The position numbers and the translations under genes were made by a program. Below are positions 45,974 to 60,600 of a stretch of DNA of 64,000 nt, piece after piece. The stretch covers positions 55,652,033 to 55,716,032 of the forward strand of contig CM048845.1 of NCBI GenBank assembly GCA_026545225.1, written 5' to 3'. This DNA comes from Cornus controversa. Its lineage: Eukaryota; Streptophyta; Magnoliopsida; Cornales; Cornaceae. The notes below the pieces were generated by a model. The model had not been told where the DNA came from, searched no databases, and was given only the letters and a program-made list of their open reading frames with translations. Within the stretch, counting starts at the first letter, position 1, and every line of letters starts with the position of its first letter.

Positions 45974-48669
45974 AATTACCCCCAAACGAGCTTTTGCTAG
46001 TCCTCTAGCAAATACAAGCAAAAGATATTAGAGCACAAAACTGCTACTTTTATTTAACTCCTAACTAAAGATGTGCCACTTTCGCAGGCTGTTTCGATTG
46101 CATTTACCATATGCAATAAGGCCTTAAACCCTTAGGTTACCCCTAGTGGACGAGCTATAGCCTCGTGAGGGTTTCAATAATGATACCCACAAACATAAAA
46201 AAATGGTAATTAACACTCAAAGATTTTTTTTTCTATTAATGGGTATAAATCAAGAATAACTCAATCATTCTACTTTAGTGCGAAATAAAAAATTAAAAGA
46301 AAAGATTAAATACTATTCAAAAGTTAAAAATTTTCATTACTATTCTTGACTCAGAGTGTGTGTGTGAATAGCCACCAATAATATACTTCTCAATTTTAAA
46401 GCAAATGCATTTTAGATTTTCTTAGAAAATTAGCTTTGATTTCAAATCTCACTTATGATATTTCACTCAAAATTGAACACTAAGAGATTGGCTAATTTTG
46501 CACTCAAGTATATGTGAGTAGAATAATGTAGAACAAATGCAAATTATCTCACATATTTTCAACAAAGAACGAATTTTTCAAGAAAATACATTGGTCTCAT
46601 GAAAGGAATATCAAATATTAAGAATTTATACCACACAACAATATACTCAGTCATGTCCATATCCGAACTATACTATCCTTAAGATCAAAAAGGACTTTTA
46701 TTAGGATGTAACTTTAGGTAAAAGGAAGATAAAAAAAAGTGATAATGATAATGGTAAGGTGTATTCGAGAATGTTTGGGAAGAACTAACTCACTTAGAGC
46801 ATATTACTTTCAACTTTTTCTTCCAAAATTTTGTCAATTGGATACTTTCTATTTCACTTCTTTTTATATACACTTCTCAAAATCTCATCAACAATTATAC
46901 TCCCTCCTTTTTTTTCTTTTTTCTTTTTTCTTCTCTTTTTTTTTTCTTCACCCTCTTGTACATTGATCACATCCATTCTCGGAAACCTAAAAATAGTTAT
47001 AAAAGAAAGGCTAGACCAAAAAGCTTCACTGATTATCACATTCATTCTCGAAAAACCGTAACAAAAAATATGGTTATAAAAGAAAGAATGGGCAAAAAGT
47101 TCAACTGGTTAACAAGTGGTAATTCATAACTAAGAAAAAAATTTGAAAGGCTCAAATAATGAAAGATGGCCAAAAATCATTTCTGAAGGATATGTATAGT
47201 TCTTCAACATACATGAGCTTAAAAAACAAATTATGTGGCATAATATGGTGAATTCTTAATATCTGACCAAAAGAATGAAATAATGAGACTAATCAACAAA
47301 ATTATGTGGATTTCAAGAAAAAATAGAGTAATTAGCATATAACCCTCAAAATAAAAAGAATGGTACAATACCTCACTGGGTTAAATCTCCACGTTTATTC
47401 GTCAAATCTTTAACATGCAATCACTTATCAATTTCGAATCGTATTACGGGGCTTTAGTGAATTTTTTTTTCTTCTGAGTTTTAGAAATTCATGAAATTGT
47501 TCTAACTGAAAGATAGGATAAAATCTTAACTTTTATGAACTTATTAATGCACTAAAGGTTAAAGATTTTATTTTTAAAATTTATACACATTTAATATAAA
47601 AAAAATCAAATCATAGTGTGAAAATTACCATTATCACAAAACATTTTTCAAAAAAATTACAAATTCAACGCTTTTTCTGAAAATTTAGAAATTTAATGTC
47701 ATACCCCCAAACCTAAACTCAATAGTGTCCTCAATGTTGGACAAAATAACGATTAAGCACAAATAGAAGGTTGAAAGAATATTACCTTAATCAGAATTAA
47801 TTGATTTACTTTAACTTTTCATTAAACAAAAATGAAGCATTAGTAATCACATGAAAAGTTCAATACTATGCATGAAAAAATGCAATTTTTGTTTCTTATT
47901 TTTTTCAACAAATAAAAAATAAATAAATAAAATTACAACTCCTACAATTTTTGTTTTTTTGTTTATTAAAGTAACTCGAGGATTACCAGTTAAGGTCTGC
48001 CAACAACACAACCAGGAAAGTTCCCAGGAAAGTGTGGAGAGGCGCTTGGCCTGCTTAATGACGGTACGTCCACACTCCTTAGACAGAACTTTCCTAAGCA
48101 TTGTGAAGTTGGAAGGTGCTCACTGGAGTTACCAAGAGTTAGCTCTACTTTTATAAATATTTTTAAATAATAAAAAGAGCATTACTACAAAAATCCTAAA
48201 TTAAAATTCACAAAAAAATGTTAATTTAAAGATGTACAAACAAAATAAGTAATAAAAATAAAAATAAAAAAATGAGTGAGTGTGTGGTCTTTCTTCTTCT
48301 TTTTTTTTTTTATAAAAAAAAAGAACAAAAAATAAAAGAAAAAAAATGAAGAAAGTGTGACCTTAGGGATATTTCTAAGTTATTTTATCCTAGAGTTCGC
48401 ATGTGAAAGTTATCAACCTAAAAAAAAAACTATGTTTTCTTAATCTAAAAAGAAAAGAAAAATGATGTAAAAGAATTAGGTACTTACCTGGATGACAGCT
48501 ATTGTTCCTCTTCTAAGAATGTTTGATGGTGGCATCAACAGAAGCAATTCATCATAAGAACCTGCCATGGCAATTTTTTTTTTTCATTATTTTCTTCAAA
48601 TAAAAATAAAAATAAAAAAAACTAAAAAAATAAAATAAAAAATAAAAGAATAGGAGTAAGGGAAGGAAA
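45974..48669 (-). mobile_element. Internal region of array unit 1 (representative)
   Basis: From the LTR end at 48670 the minus strand reads through a T-rich stretch to a short frame at 48568-48488 (MAGSYDELLLLMPPSNILRR, then seven more residues) that ends exactly at CAG|GTAAGT, a consensus 5' splice site. Further on is a segment with 'aagcgcctctccacac' and 'ctgggaactttcctgg' (about 47990-48060), resembling the post-pol spacer of Tat/Athila elements. It ends at the purine tract GGGGGTAATT (45974-45983). No enzymatic domain is seen. The same layout recurs every 3,846 bp. Confidence 0.6.
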
Positions 48670-51600
48670 GTTTGTCGTTGCTTGTCTACACTTCGTACAA
48701 AAAATAATAAAACCTGCAAAAACTCTACTAAAAATTGTATAGTAATAAGCAGGGTCGAACCACTCTCAAGTGAGATTTCGAATGAGCTCAAATTCACACA
48801 CTAATTTATGGAATGAAAATTATTTTTTTAAAAACATTTTTTATTTTGGAATTATAATGAATAAATGAAACTATAATAATAAAATAAATCTTAAGGGAAG
48901 GGAATCCACCACCATGAATCCACATAAATAAATTTTCTAATATTCTTATCTAGTTTTTTTCTCCAATAATCAATACACTTCACCAATCCAATTAGAACTT
49001 AAAAAGATGAAGGAAAATATGGAATAAAAAAGAATGACTTGATTATATATAAGAGAGACATTCATTTACTTAATCTGATGCACATTGGCTAGGTAAATAG
49101 AGGTAGGCATTCTTCGAATTACCATTATTTGGCAAACACGAAGAATCCTCCCTCTAATTTTAGAAAATAAAAATCCAGAATAGAAGAGTAGAAGAATGCT
49201 CTTGGGAGGAAAAATTAGAAAAGAAAATAAAGAACTTACTTATATTTCATCATAGTGGCTTCATTACTCCCTTGAGAGGTGTGTTTACAAGAAAAGAAAA
49301 TGAATACAAAAAAATATTTACAACTACACTTTATTTTTTTCTACAATTTCTAACTCCCTTCACCATCCCCTAAGACCCCCTATTTATAGAGTTAGAGGGG
49401 AATGGTTTAGGTGGGAAAAATTTAAAATACAAAATTCAAAATACAAATTTGAAATACAAAATTCAAAATTCAAAAACAAAAATTCAAAATACAAAATTTT
49501 GAATTTAAATATCTAATATTTGATCTCCATATCTTTAATTTGAATTCTGGACTGCAGACGTAAAAAGTATTTTGCAAAGTTTTGAACTTGAGACCTCTTG
49601 TGAAGTAGATTGCATAGAATACCATCTCTTCTACAATTCTTCTGATGTTTATCTTTGGCTATATAAATCCTTTTTAGGCCTTTTCTGCTGCTTTTCTTCT
49701 TATTTGGAAATCAACCCCTATAAAACACAAAATGCAAAGATAAGAATATTTAAATAAAGTAAAAGAGTAATTAAAGACTTATTTTGATATATAAAATAAC
49801 ATGTTTTGTGCACTTATCAAATTACCCCCAAACGAGCTTTTGCTAGTCCTCTAGCAAATACAAGCAAAAGATATTAGAGCACAAAACTGCTACTTTTATT
49901 TAACTCCTAACTAAAGATGTGCCACTTTCGCAGGCTGTTTCGATTGCATTTACCATATGCAATAAGGCCTTAAACCCTTAGGTTACCCCTAGTGGACGAG
50001 CTATAGCCTCGTGAGGGTTTCAATAATGATACCCACAAACATAAAAAAATGGTAATTAACACTCAAAGATTTTTTTTTCTATTAATGGGTATAAATCAAG
50101 AATAACTCAATCATTCTACTTTAGTGCGAAATAAAAAATTAAAAGAAAAGATTAAATACTATTCAAAAGTTAAAAATTTTCATTACTATTCTTGACTCAG
50201 AGTGTGTGTGTGAATAGCCACCAATAATATACTTCTCAATTTTAAAGCAAATGCATTTTAGATTTTCTTAGAAAATTAGCTTTGATTTCAAATCTCACTT
50301 ATGATATTTCACTCAAAATTGAACACTAAGAGATTGGCTAATTTTGCACTCAAGTATATGTGAGTAGAATAATGTAGAACAAATGCAAATTATCTCACAT
50401 ATTTTCAACAAAGAACGAATTTTTCAAGAAAATACATTGGTCTCATGAAAGGAATATCAAATATTAAGAATTTATACCACACAACAATATACTCAGTCAT
50501 GTCCATATCCGAACTATACTATCCTTAAGATCAAAAAGGACTTTTATTAGGATGTAACTTTAGGTAAAAGGAAGATAAAAAAAAGTGATAATGATAATGG
50601 TAAGGTGTATTCGAGAATGTTTGGGAAGAACTAACTCACTTAGAGCATATTACTTTCAACTTTTTCTTCCAAAATTTTGTCAATTGGATACTTTCTATTT
50701 CACTTCTTTTTATATACACTTCTCAAAATCTCATCAACAATTATACTCCCTCCTTTTTTTTCTTTTTTCTTTTTTCTTCTCTTTTTTTTTTCTTCACCCT
50801 CTTGTACATTGATCACATCCATTCTCGGAAACCTAAAAATAGTTATAAAAGAAAGGCTAGACCAAAAAGCTTCACTGATTATCACATTCATTCTCGAAAA
50901 ACCGTAACAAAAAATATGGTTATAAAAGAAAGAATGGGCAAAAAGTTCAACTGGTTAACAAGTGGTAATTCATAACTAAGAAAAAAATTTGAAAGGCTCA
51001 AATAATGAAAGATGGCCAAAAATCATTTCTGAAGGATATGTATAGTTCTTCAACATACATGAGCTTAAAAAACAAATTATGTGGCATAATATGGTGAATT
51101 CTTAATATCTGACCAAAAGAATGAAATAATGAGACTAATCAACAAAATTATGTGGATTTCAAGAAAAAATAGAGTAATTAGCATATAACCCTCAAAATAA
51201 AAAGAATGGTACAATACCTCACTGGGTTAAATCTCCACGTTTATTCGTCAAATCTTTAACATGCAATCACTTATCAATTTCGAATCGTATTACGGGGCTT
51301 TAGTGAATTTTTTTTTCTTCTGAGTTTTAGAAATTCATGAAATTGTTCTAACTGAAAGATAGGATAAAATCTTAACTTTTATGAACTTATTAATGCACTA
51401 AAGGTTAAAGATTTTATTTTTAAAATTTATACACATTTAATATAAAAAAAATCAAATCATAGTGTGAAAATTACCATTATCACAAAACATTTTTCAAAAA
51501 AATTACAAATTCAACGCTTTTTCTGAAAATTTAGAAATTTAATGTCATACCCCCAAACCTAAACTCAATAGTGTCCTCAATGTTGGACAAAATAACGATT

Positions 51601-54600
51601 AAGCACAAATAGAAGGTTGAAAGAATATTACCTTAATCAGAATTAATTGATTTACTTTAACTTTTCATTAAACAAAAATGAAGCATTAGTAATCACATGA
51701 AAAGTTCAATACTATGCATGAAAAAATGCAATTTTTGTTTCTTATTTTTTTCAACAAATAAAAAATAAATAAATAAAATTACAACTCCTACAATTTTTGT
51801 TTTTTTGTTTATTAAAGTAACTCGAGGATTACCAGTTAAGGTCTGCCAACAACACAACCAGGAAAGTTCCCAGGAAAGTGTGGAGAGGCGCTTGGCCTGC
51901 TTAATGACGGTACGTCCACACTCCTTAGACAGAACTTTCCTAAGCATTGTGAAGTTGGAAGGTGCTCACTGGAGTTACCAAGAGTTAGCTCTACTTTTAT
52001 AAATATTTTTAAATAATAAAAAGAGCATTACTACAAAAATCCTAAATTAAAATTCACAAAAAAATGTTAATTTAAAGATGTACAAACAAAATAAGTAATA
52101 AAAATAAAAATAAAAAAATGAGTGAGTGTGTGGTCTTTCTTCTTCTTTTTTTTTTTTATAAAAAAAAAGAACAAAAAATAAAAGAAAAAAAATGAAGAAA
52201 GTGTGACCTTAGGGATATTTCTAAGTTATTTTATCCTAGAGTTCGCATGTGAAAGTTATCAACCTAAAAAAAAAACTATGTTTTCTTAATCTAAAAAGAA
52301 AAGAAAAATGATGTAAAAGAATTAGGTACTTACCTGGATGACAGCTATTGTTCCTCTTCTAAGAATGTTTGATGGTGGCATCAACAGAAGCAATTCATCA
52401 TAAGAACCTGCCATGGCAATTTTTTTTTTTCATTATTTTCTTCAAATAAAAATAAAAATAAAAAAAACTAAAAAAATAAAATAAAAAATAAAAGAATAGG
52501 AGTAAGGGAAGGAAAGTTTGTCGTTGCTTGTCTACACTTCGTACAAAAAATAATAAAACCTGCAAAAACTCTACTAAAAATTGTATAGTAATAAGCAGGG
52601 TCGAACCACTCTCAAGTGAGATTTCGAATGAGCTCAAATTCACACACTAATTTATGGAATGAAAATTATTTTTTTAAAAACATTTTTTATTTTGGAATTA
52701 TAATGAATAAATGAAACTATAATAATAAAATAAATCTTAAGGGAAGGGAATCCACCACCATGAATCCACATAAATAAATTTTCTAATATTCTTATCTAGT
52801 TTTTTTCTCCAATAATCAATACACTTCACCAATCCAATTAGAACTTAAAAAGATGAAGGAAAATATGGAATAAAAAAGAATGACTTGATTATATATAAGA
52901 GAGACATTCATTTACTTAATCTGATGCACATTGGCTAGGTAAATAGAGGTAGGCATTCTTCGAATTACCATTATTTGGCAAACACGAAGAATCCTCCCTC
53001 TAATTTTAGAAAATAAAAATCCAGAATAGAAGAGTAGAAGAATGCTCTTGGGAGGAAAAATTAGAAAAGAAAATAAAGAACTTACTTATATTTCATCATA
53101 GTGGCTTCATTACTCCCTTGAGAGGTGTGTTTACAAGAAAAGAAAATGAATACAAAAAAATATTTACAACTACACTTTATTTTTTTCTACAATTTCTAAC
53201 TCCCTTCACCATCCCCTAAGACCCCCTATTTATAGAGTTAGAGGGGAATGGTTTAGGTGGGAAAAATTTAAAATACAAAATTCAAAATACAAATTTGAAA
53301 TACAAAATTCAAAATTCAAAAACAAAAATTCAAAATACAAAATTTTGAATTTAAATATCTAATATTTGATCTCCATATCTTTAATTTGAATTCTGGACTG
53401 CAGACGTAAAAAGTATTTTGCAAAGTTTTGAACTTGAGACCTCTTGTGAAGTAGATTGCATAGAATACCATCTCTTCTACAATTCTTCTGATGTTTATCT
53501 TTGGCTATATAAATCCTTTTTAGGCCTTTTCTGCTGCTTTTCTTCTTATTTGGAAATCAACCCCTATAAAACACAAAATGCAAAGATAAGAATATTTAAA
53601 TAAAGTAAAAGAGTAATTAAAGACTTATTTTGATATATAAAATAACATGTTTTGTGCACTTATCAAATTACCCCCAAACGAGCTTTTGCTAGTCCTCTAG
53701 CAAATACAAGCAAAAGATATTAGAGCACAAAACTGCTACTTTTATTTAACTCCTAACTAAAGATGTGCCACTTTCGCAGGCTGTTTCGATTGCATTTACC
53801 ATATGCAATAAGGCCTTAAACCCTTAGGTTACCCCTAGTGGACGAGCTATAGCCTCGTGAGGGTTTCAATAATGATACCCACAAACATAAAAAAATGGTA
53901 ATTAACACTCAAAGATTTTTTTTTCTATTAATGGGTATAAATCAAGAATAACTCAATCATTCTACTTTAGTGCGAAATAAAAAATTAAAAGAAAAGATTA
54001 AATACTATTCAAAAGTTAAAAATTTTCATTACTATTCTTGACTCAGAGTGTGTGTGTGAATAGCCACCAATAATATACTTCTCAATTTTAAAGCAAATGC
54101 ATTTTAGATTTTCTTAGAAAATTAGCTTTGATTTCAAATCTCACTTATGATATTTCACTCAAAATTGAACACTAAGAGATTGGCTAATTTTGCACTCAAG
54201 TATATGTGAGTAGAATAATGTAGAACAAATGCAAATTATCTCACATATTTTCAACAAAGAACGAATTTTTCAAGAAAATACATTGGTCTCATGAAAGGAA
54301 TATCAAATATTAAGAATTTATACCACACAACAATATACTCAGTCATGTCCATATCCGAACTATACTATCCTTAAGATCAAAAAGGACTTTTATTAGGATG
54401 TAACTTTAGGTAAAAGGAAGATAAAAAAAAGTGATAATGATAATGGTAAGGTGTATTCGAGAATGTTTGGGAAGAACTAACTCACTTAGAGCATATTACT
54501 TTCAACTTTTTCTTCCAAAATTTTGTCAATTGGATACTTTCTATTTCACTTCTTTTTATATACACTTCTCAAAATCTCATCAACAATTATACTCCCTCCT

Positions 54601-57600
54601 TTTTTTTCTTTTTTCTTTTTTCTTCTCTTTTTTTTTTCTTCACCCTCTTGTACATTGATCACATCCATTCTCGGAAACCTAAAAATAGTTATAAAAGAAA
54701 GGCTAGACCAAAAAGCTTCACTGATTATCACATTCATTCTCGAAAAACCGTAACAAAAAATATGGTTATAAAAGAAAGAATGGGCAAAAAGTTCAACTGG
54801 TTAACAAGTGGTAATTCATAACTAAGAAAAAAATTTGAAAGGCTCAAATAATGAAAGATGGCCAAAAATCATTTCTGAAGGATATGTATAGTTCTTCAAC
54901 ATACATGAGCTTAAAAAACAAATTATGTGGCATAATATGGTGAATTCTTAATATCTGACCAAAAGAATGAAATAATGAGACTAATCAACAAAATTATGTG
55001 GATTTCAAGAAAAAATAGAGTAATTAGCATATAACCCTCAAAATAAAAAGAATGGTACAATACCTCACTGGGTTAAATCTCCACGTTTATTCGTCAAATC
55101 TTTAACATGCAATCACTTATCAATTTCGAATCGTATTACGGGGCTTTAGTGAATTTTTTTTTCTTCTGAGTTTTAGAAATTCATGAAATTGTTCTAACTG
55201 AAAGATAGGATAAAATCTTAACTTTTATGAACTTATTAATGCACTAAAGGTTAAAGATTTTATTTTTAAAATTTATACACATTTAATATAAAAAAAATCA
55301 AATCATAGTGTGAAAATTACCATTATCACAAAACATTTTTCAAAAAAATTACAAATTCAACGCTTTTTCTGAAAATTTAGAAATTTAATGTCATACCCCC
55401 AAACCTAAACTCAATAGTGTCCTCAATGTTGGACAAAATAACGATTAAGCACAAATAGAAGGTTGAAAGAATATTACCTTAATCAGAATGAATTGATTTA
55501 CTTTAACTTTTCATTAAACAAAAATGAAGCATTAGTAATCACATGAAAAGTTCAATACTATGCATGAAAAAATGCAATTTTTGTTTCTTATTTTTTTCAA
55601 CAAATAAAAAATAAATAAATAAAATTACAACTCCTACAATTTTTGTTTTTTTGTTTATTAAAGTAACTCGAGGATTACCAGTTAAGGTCTGCCAACAACA
55701 CAACCAGGAAAGTTCCCAGGAAAGTGTGGAGAGGCGCTTGGCCTGCTTAATGACGGTACGTCCACACTCCTTAGACAGAACTTTCCTAAGCATTGTGAAG
55801 TTGGAAGGTGCTCACTGGAGTTACCAAGAGTTAGCTCTACTTTTATAAATATTTTTAAATAATAAAAAGAGCATTACTACAAAAATCCTAAATTAAAATT
55901 CACAAAAAAATGTTAATTTAAAGATGTACAAACAAAATAAGTAATAAAAATAAAAATAAAAAAATGAGTGAGTGTGTGGTCTTTCTTCTTCTTTTTTTTT
56001 TTTATAAAAAAAAAGAACAAAAAATAAAAGAAAAAAAATGAAGAAAGTGTGACCTTAGGGATATTTCTAAGTTATTTTATCCTAGAGTTCGCATGTGAAA
56101 GTTATCAACCTAAAAAAAAAACTATGTTTTCTTAATCTAAAAAGAAAAGAAAAATGATGTAAAAGAATTAGGTACTTACCTGGATGACAGCTATTGTTCC
56201 TCTTCTAAGAATGTTTGATGGTGGCATCAACAGAAGCAATTCATCATAAGAACCTGCCATGGCAATTTTTTTTTTTCATTATTTTCTTCAAATAAAAATA
56301 AAAATAAAAAAAACTAAAAAAATAAAATAAAAAATAAAAGAATAGGAGTAAGGGAAGGAAAGTTTGTCGTTGCTTGTCTACACTTCGTACAAAAAATAAT
56401 AAAACCTGCAAAAACTCTACTAAAAATTGTGTAGTAATAAGCAGGGTCGAACCACTCTCAAGTGAGATTTCGAATGAGCTCAAATTCACACACTAATTTA
56501 TGGAATGAAAATTATTTTTTTAAAAACATTTTTTATTTTGGAATTATAATGAATAAATGAAACTATAATAATAAAATAAATCTTAAGGGAAGGGAATCCA
56601 CCACCATGAATCCACATAAATAAATTTTCTAATATTCTTATCTAGTTTTTTTCTCCAATAATCAATACACTTCACCAATCCAATTAGAACTTAAAAAGAT
56701 GAAGGAAAATATGGAATAAAAAAGAATGACTTGATTATATATAAGAGAGACATTCATTTACTTAATCTGATGCACATTGGCTAGGTAAATAGAGGTAGGC
56801 ATTCTTCGAATTACCATTATTTGGCAAACACGAAGAATCCTCCCTCTAATTTTAGAAAATAAAAATCCAGAATAGAAGAGTAGAAGAATGCTCTTGGGAG
56901 GAAAAATTAGAAAAGAAAATAAAGAACTTACTTATATTTCATCATAGTGGCTTCATTACTCCCTTGAGAGGTGTGTTTACAAGAAAAGAAAATGAATACA
57001 AAAAAATATTTACAACTACACTTTATTTTTTTCTACAATTTCTAACTCCCTTCACCATCCCCTAAGACCCCCTATTTATAGAGTTAGAGGGGAATGGTTT
57101 AGGTGGGAAAAATTTAAAATACAAAATTCAAAATACAAATTTGAAATACAAAATTCAAAATTCAAAAACAAAAATTCAAAATACAAAATTTTGAATTTAA
57201 ATATCTAATATTTGATCTCCATATCTTTAATTTGAATTCTGGACTGCAGACGTAAAAAGTATTTTGCAAAGTTTTGAACTTGAGACCTCTTGTGAAGTAG
57301 ATTGCATAGAATACCATCTCTTCTACAATTCTTCTGATGTTTATCTTTGGCTATATAAATCCTTTTTAGGCCTTTTCTGCTGCTTTTCTTCTTATTTGGA
57401 AATCAACCCCTATAAAACACAAAATGCAAAGATAAGAATATTTAAATAAAGTAAAAGAGTAATTAAAGACTTATTTTGATATATAAAATAACATGTTTTG
57501 TGCACTTATCAAATTACCCCCAAACGAGCTTTTGCTAGTCCTCTAGCAAATACAAGCAAAAGATATTAGAGCACAAAACTGCTACTTTTATTTAACTCCT

Positions 57601-60600
57601 AACTAAAGATGTGCCACTTTCGCAGGCTGTTTCGATTGCATTTACCATATGCAATAAGGCCTTAAACCCTTAGGTTACCCCTAGTGGACGAGCTATAGCC
57701 TCGTGAGGGTTTCAATAATGATACCCACAAACATAAAAAAATGGTAATTAACACTCAAAGATTTTTTTTTCTATTAATGGGTATAAATCAAGAATAACTC
57801 AATCATTCTACTTTAGTGCGAAATAAAAAATTAAAAGAAAAGATTAAATACTATTCAAAAGTTAAAAATTTTCATTACTATTCTTGACTCAGAGTGTGTG
57901 TGTGAATAGCCACCAATAATATACTTCTCAATTTTAAAGCAAATGCATTTTAGATTTTCTTAGAAAATTAGCTTTGATTTCAAATCTCACTTATGATATT
58001 TCACTCAAAATTGAACACTAAGAGATTGGCTAATTTTGCACTCAAGTATATGTGAGTAGAATAATGTAGAACAAATGCAAATTATCTCACATATTTTCAA
58101 CAAAGAACGAATTTTTCAAGAAAATACATTGGTCTCATGAAAGGAATATCAAATATTAAGAATTTATACCACACAACAATATACTCAGTCATGTCCATAT
58201 CCGAACTATACTATCCTTAAGATCAAAAAGGACTTTTATTAGGATGTAACTTTAGGTAAAAGGAAGATAAAAAAAAGTGATAATGATAATGGTAAGGTGT
58301 ATTCGAGAATGTTTGGGAAGAACTAACTCACTTAGAGCATATTACTTTCAACTTTTTCTTCCAAAATTTTGTCAATTGGATACTTTCTATTTCACTTCTT
58401 TTTATATACACTTCTCAAAATCTCATCAACAATTATACTCCCTCCTTTTTTTTCTTTTTTCTTTTTTCTTCTCTTTTTTTTTTCTTCACCCTCTTGTACA
58501 TTGATCACATCCATTCTCGGAAACCTAAAAATAGTTATAAAAGAAAGGCTAGACCAAAAAGCTTCACTGATTATCACATTCATTCTCGAAAAACCGTAAC
58601 AAAAAATATGGTTATAAAAGAAAGAATGGGCAAAAAGTTCAACTGGTTAACAAGTGGTAATTCATAACTAAGAAAAAAATTTGAAAGGCTCAAATAATGA
58701 AAGATGGCCAAAAATCATTTCTGAAGGATATGTATAGTTCTTCAACATACATGAGCTTAAAAAACAAATTATGTGGCATAATATGGTGAATTCTTAATAT
58801 CTGACCAAAAGAATGAAATAATGAGACTAATCAACAAAATTATGTGGATTTCAAGAAAAAATAGAGTAATTAGCATATAACCCTCAAAATAAAAAGAATG
58901 GTACAATACCTCACTGGGTTAAATCTCCACGTTTATTCGTCAAATCTTTAACATGCAATCACTTATCAATTTCGAATCGTATTACGGGGCTTTAGTGAAT
59001 TTTTTTTTCTTCTGAGTTTTAGAAATTCATGAAATTGTTCTAACTGAAAGATAGGATAAAATCTTAACTTTTATGAACTTATTAATGCACTAAAGGTTAA
59101 AGATTTTATTTTTAAAATTTATACACATTTAATATAAAAAAAATCAAATCATAGTGTGAAAATTACCATTATCACAAAACATTTTTCAAAAAAATTACAA
59201 ATTCAACGCTTTTTCTGAAAATTTAGAAATTTAATGTCATACCCCCAAACCTAAACTCAATAGTGTCCTCAATGTTGGACAAAATAACGATTAAGCACAA
59301 ATAGAAGGTTGAAAGAATATTACCTTAATCAGAATTAATTGATTTACTTTAACTTTTCATTAAACAAAAATGAAGCATTAGTAATCACATGAAAAGTTCA
59401 ATACTATGCATGAAAAAATGCAATTTTTGTTTCTTATTTTTTTCAACAAATAAAAAATAAATAAATAAAATTACAACTCCTACAATTTTTGTTTTTTTGT
59501 TTATTAAAGTAACTCGAGGATTACCAGTTAAGGTCTGCCAACAACACAACCAGGAAAGTTCCCAGGAAAGTGTGGAGAGGCGCTTGGCCTGCTTAATGAC
59601 GGTACGTCCACACTCCTTAGACAGAACTTTCCTAAGCATTGTGAAGTTGGAAGGTGCTCACTGGAGTTACCAAGAGTTAGCTCTACTTTTATAAATATTT
59701 TTAAATAATAAAAAGAGCATTACTACAAAAATCCTAAATTAAAATTCACAAAAAAATGTTAATTTAAAGATGTACAAACAAAATAAGTAATAAAAATAAA
59801 AATAAAAAAATGAGTGAGTGTGTGGTCTTTCTTCTTCTTTTTTTTTTTTATAAAAAAAAAGAACAAAAAATAAAAGAAAAAAAATGAAGAAAGTGTGACC
59901 TTAGGGATATTTCTAAGTTATTTTATCCTAGAGTTCGCATGTGAAAGTTATCAACCTAAAAAAAAAACTATGTTTTCTTAATCTAAAAAGAAAAGAAAAA
60001 TGATGTAAAAGAATTAGGTACTTACCTGGATGACAGCTATTGTTCCTCTTCTAAGAATGTTTGATGGTGGCATCAACAGAAGCAATTCATCATAAGAACC
60101 TGCCATGGCAATTTTTTTTTTTCATTATTTTCTTCAAATAAAAATAAAAATAAAAAAAACTAAAAAAATAAAATAAAAAATAAAAGAATAGGAGTAAGGG
60201 AAGGAAAGTTTGTCGTTGCTTGTCTACACTTCGTACAAAAAATAATAAAACCTGCAAAAACTCTACTAAAAATTGTATAGTAATAAGCAGGGTCGAACCA
60301 CTCTCAAGTGAGATTTCGAATGAGCTCAAATTCACACACTAATTTATGGAATGAAAATTATTTTTTTAAAAACATTTTTTATTTTGGAATTATAATGAAT
60401 AAATGAAACTATAATAATAAAATAAATCTTAAGGGAAGGGAATCCACCACCATGAATCCACATAAATAAATTTTCTAATATTCTTATCTAGTTTTTTTCT
60501 CCAATAATCAATACACTTCACCAATCCAATTAGAACTTAAAAAGATGAAGGAAAATATGGAATAAAAAAGAATGACTTGATTATATATAAGAGAGACATT

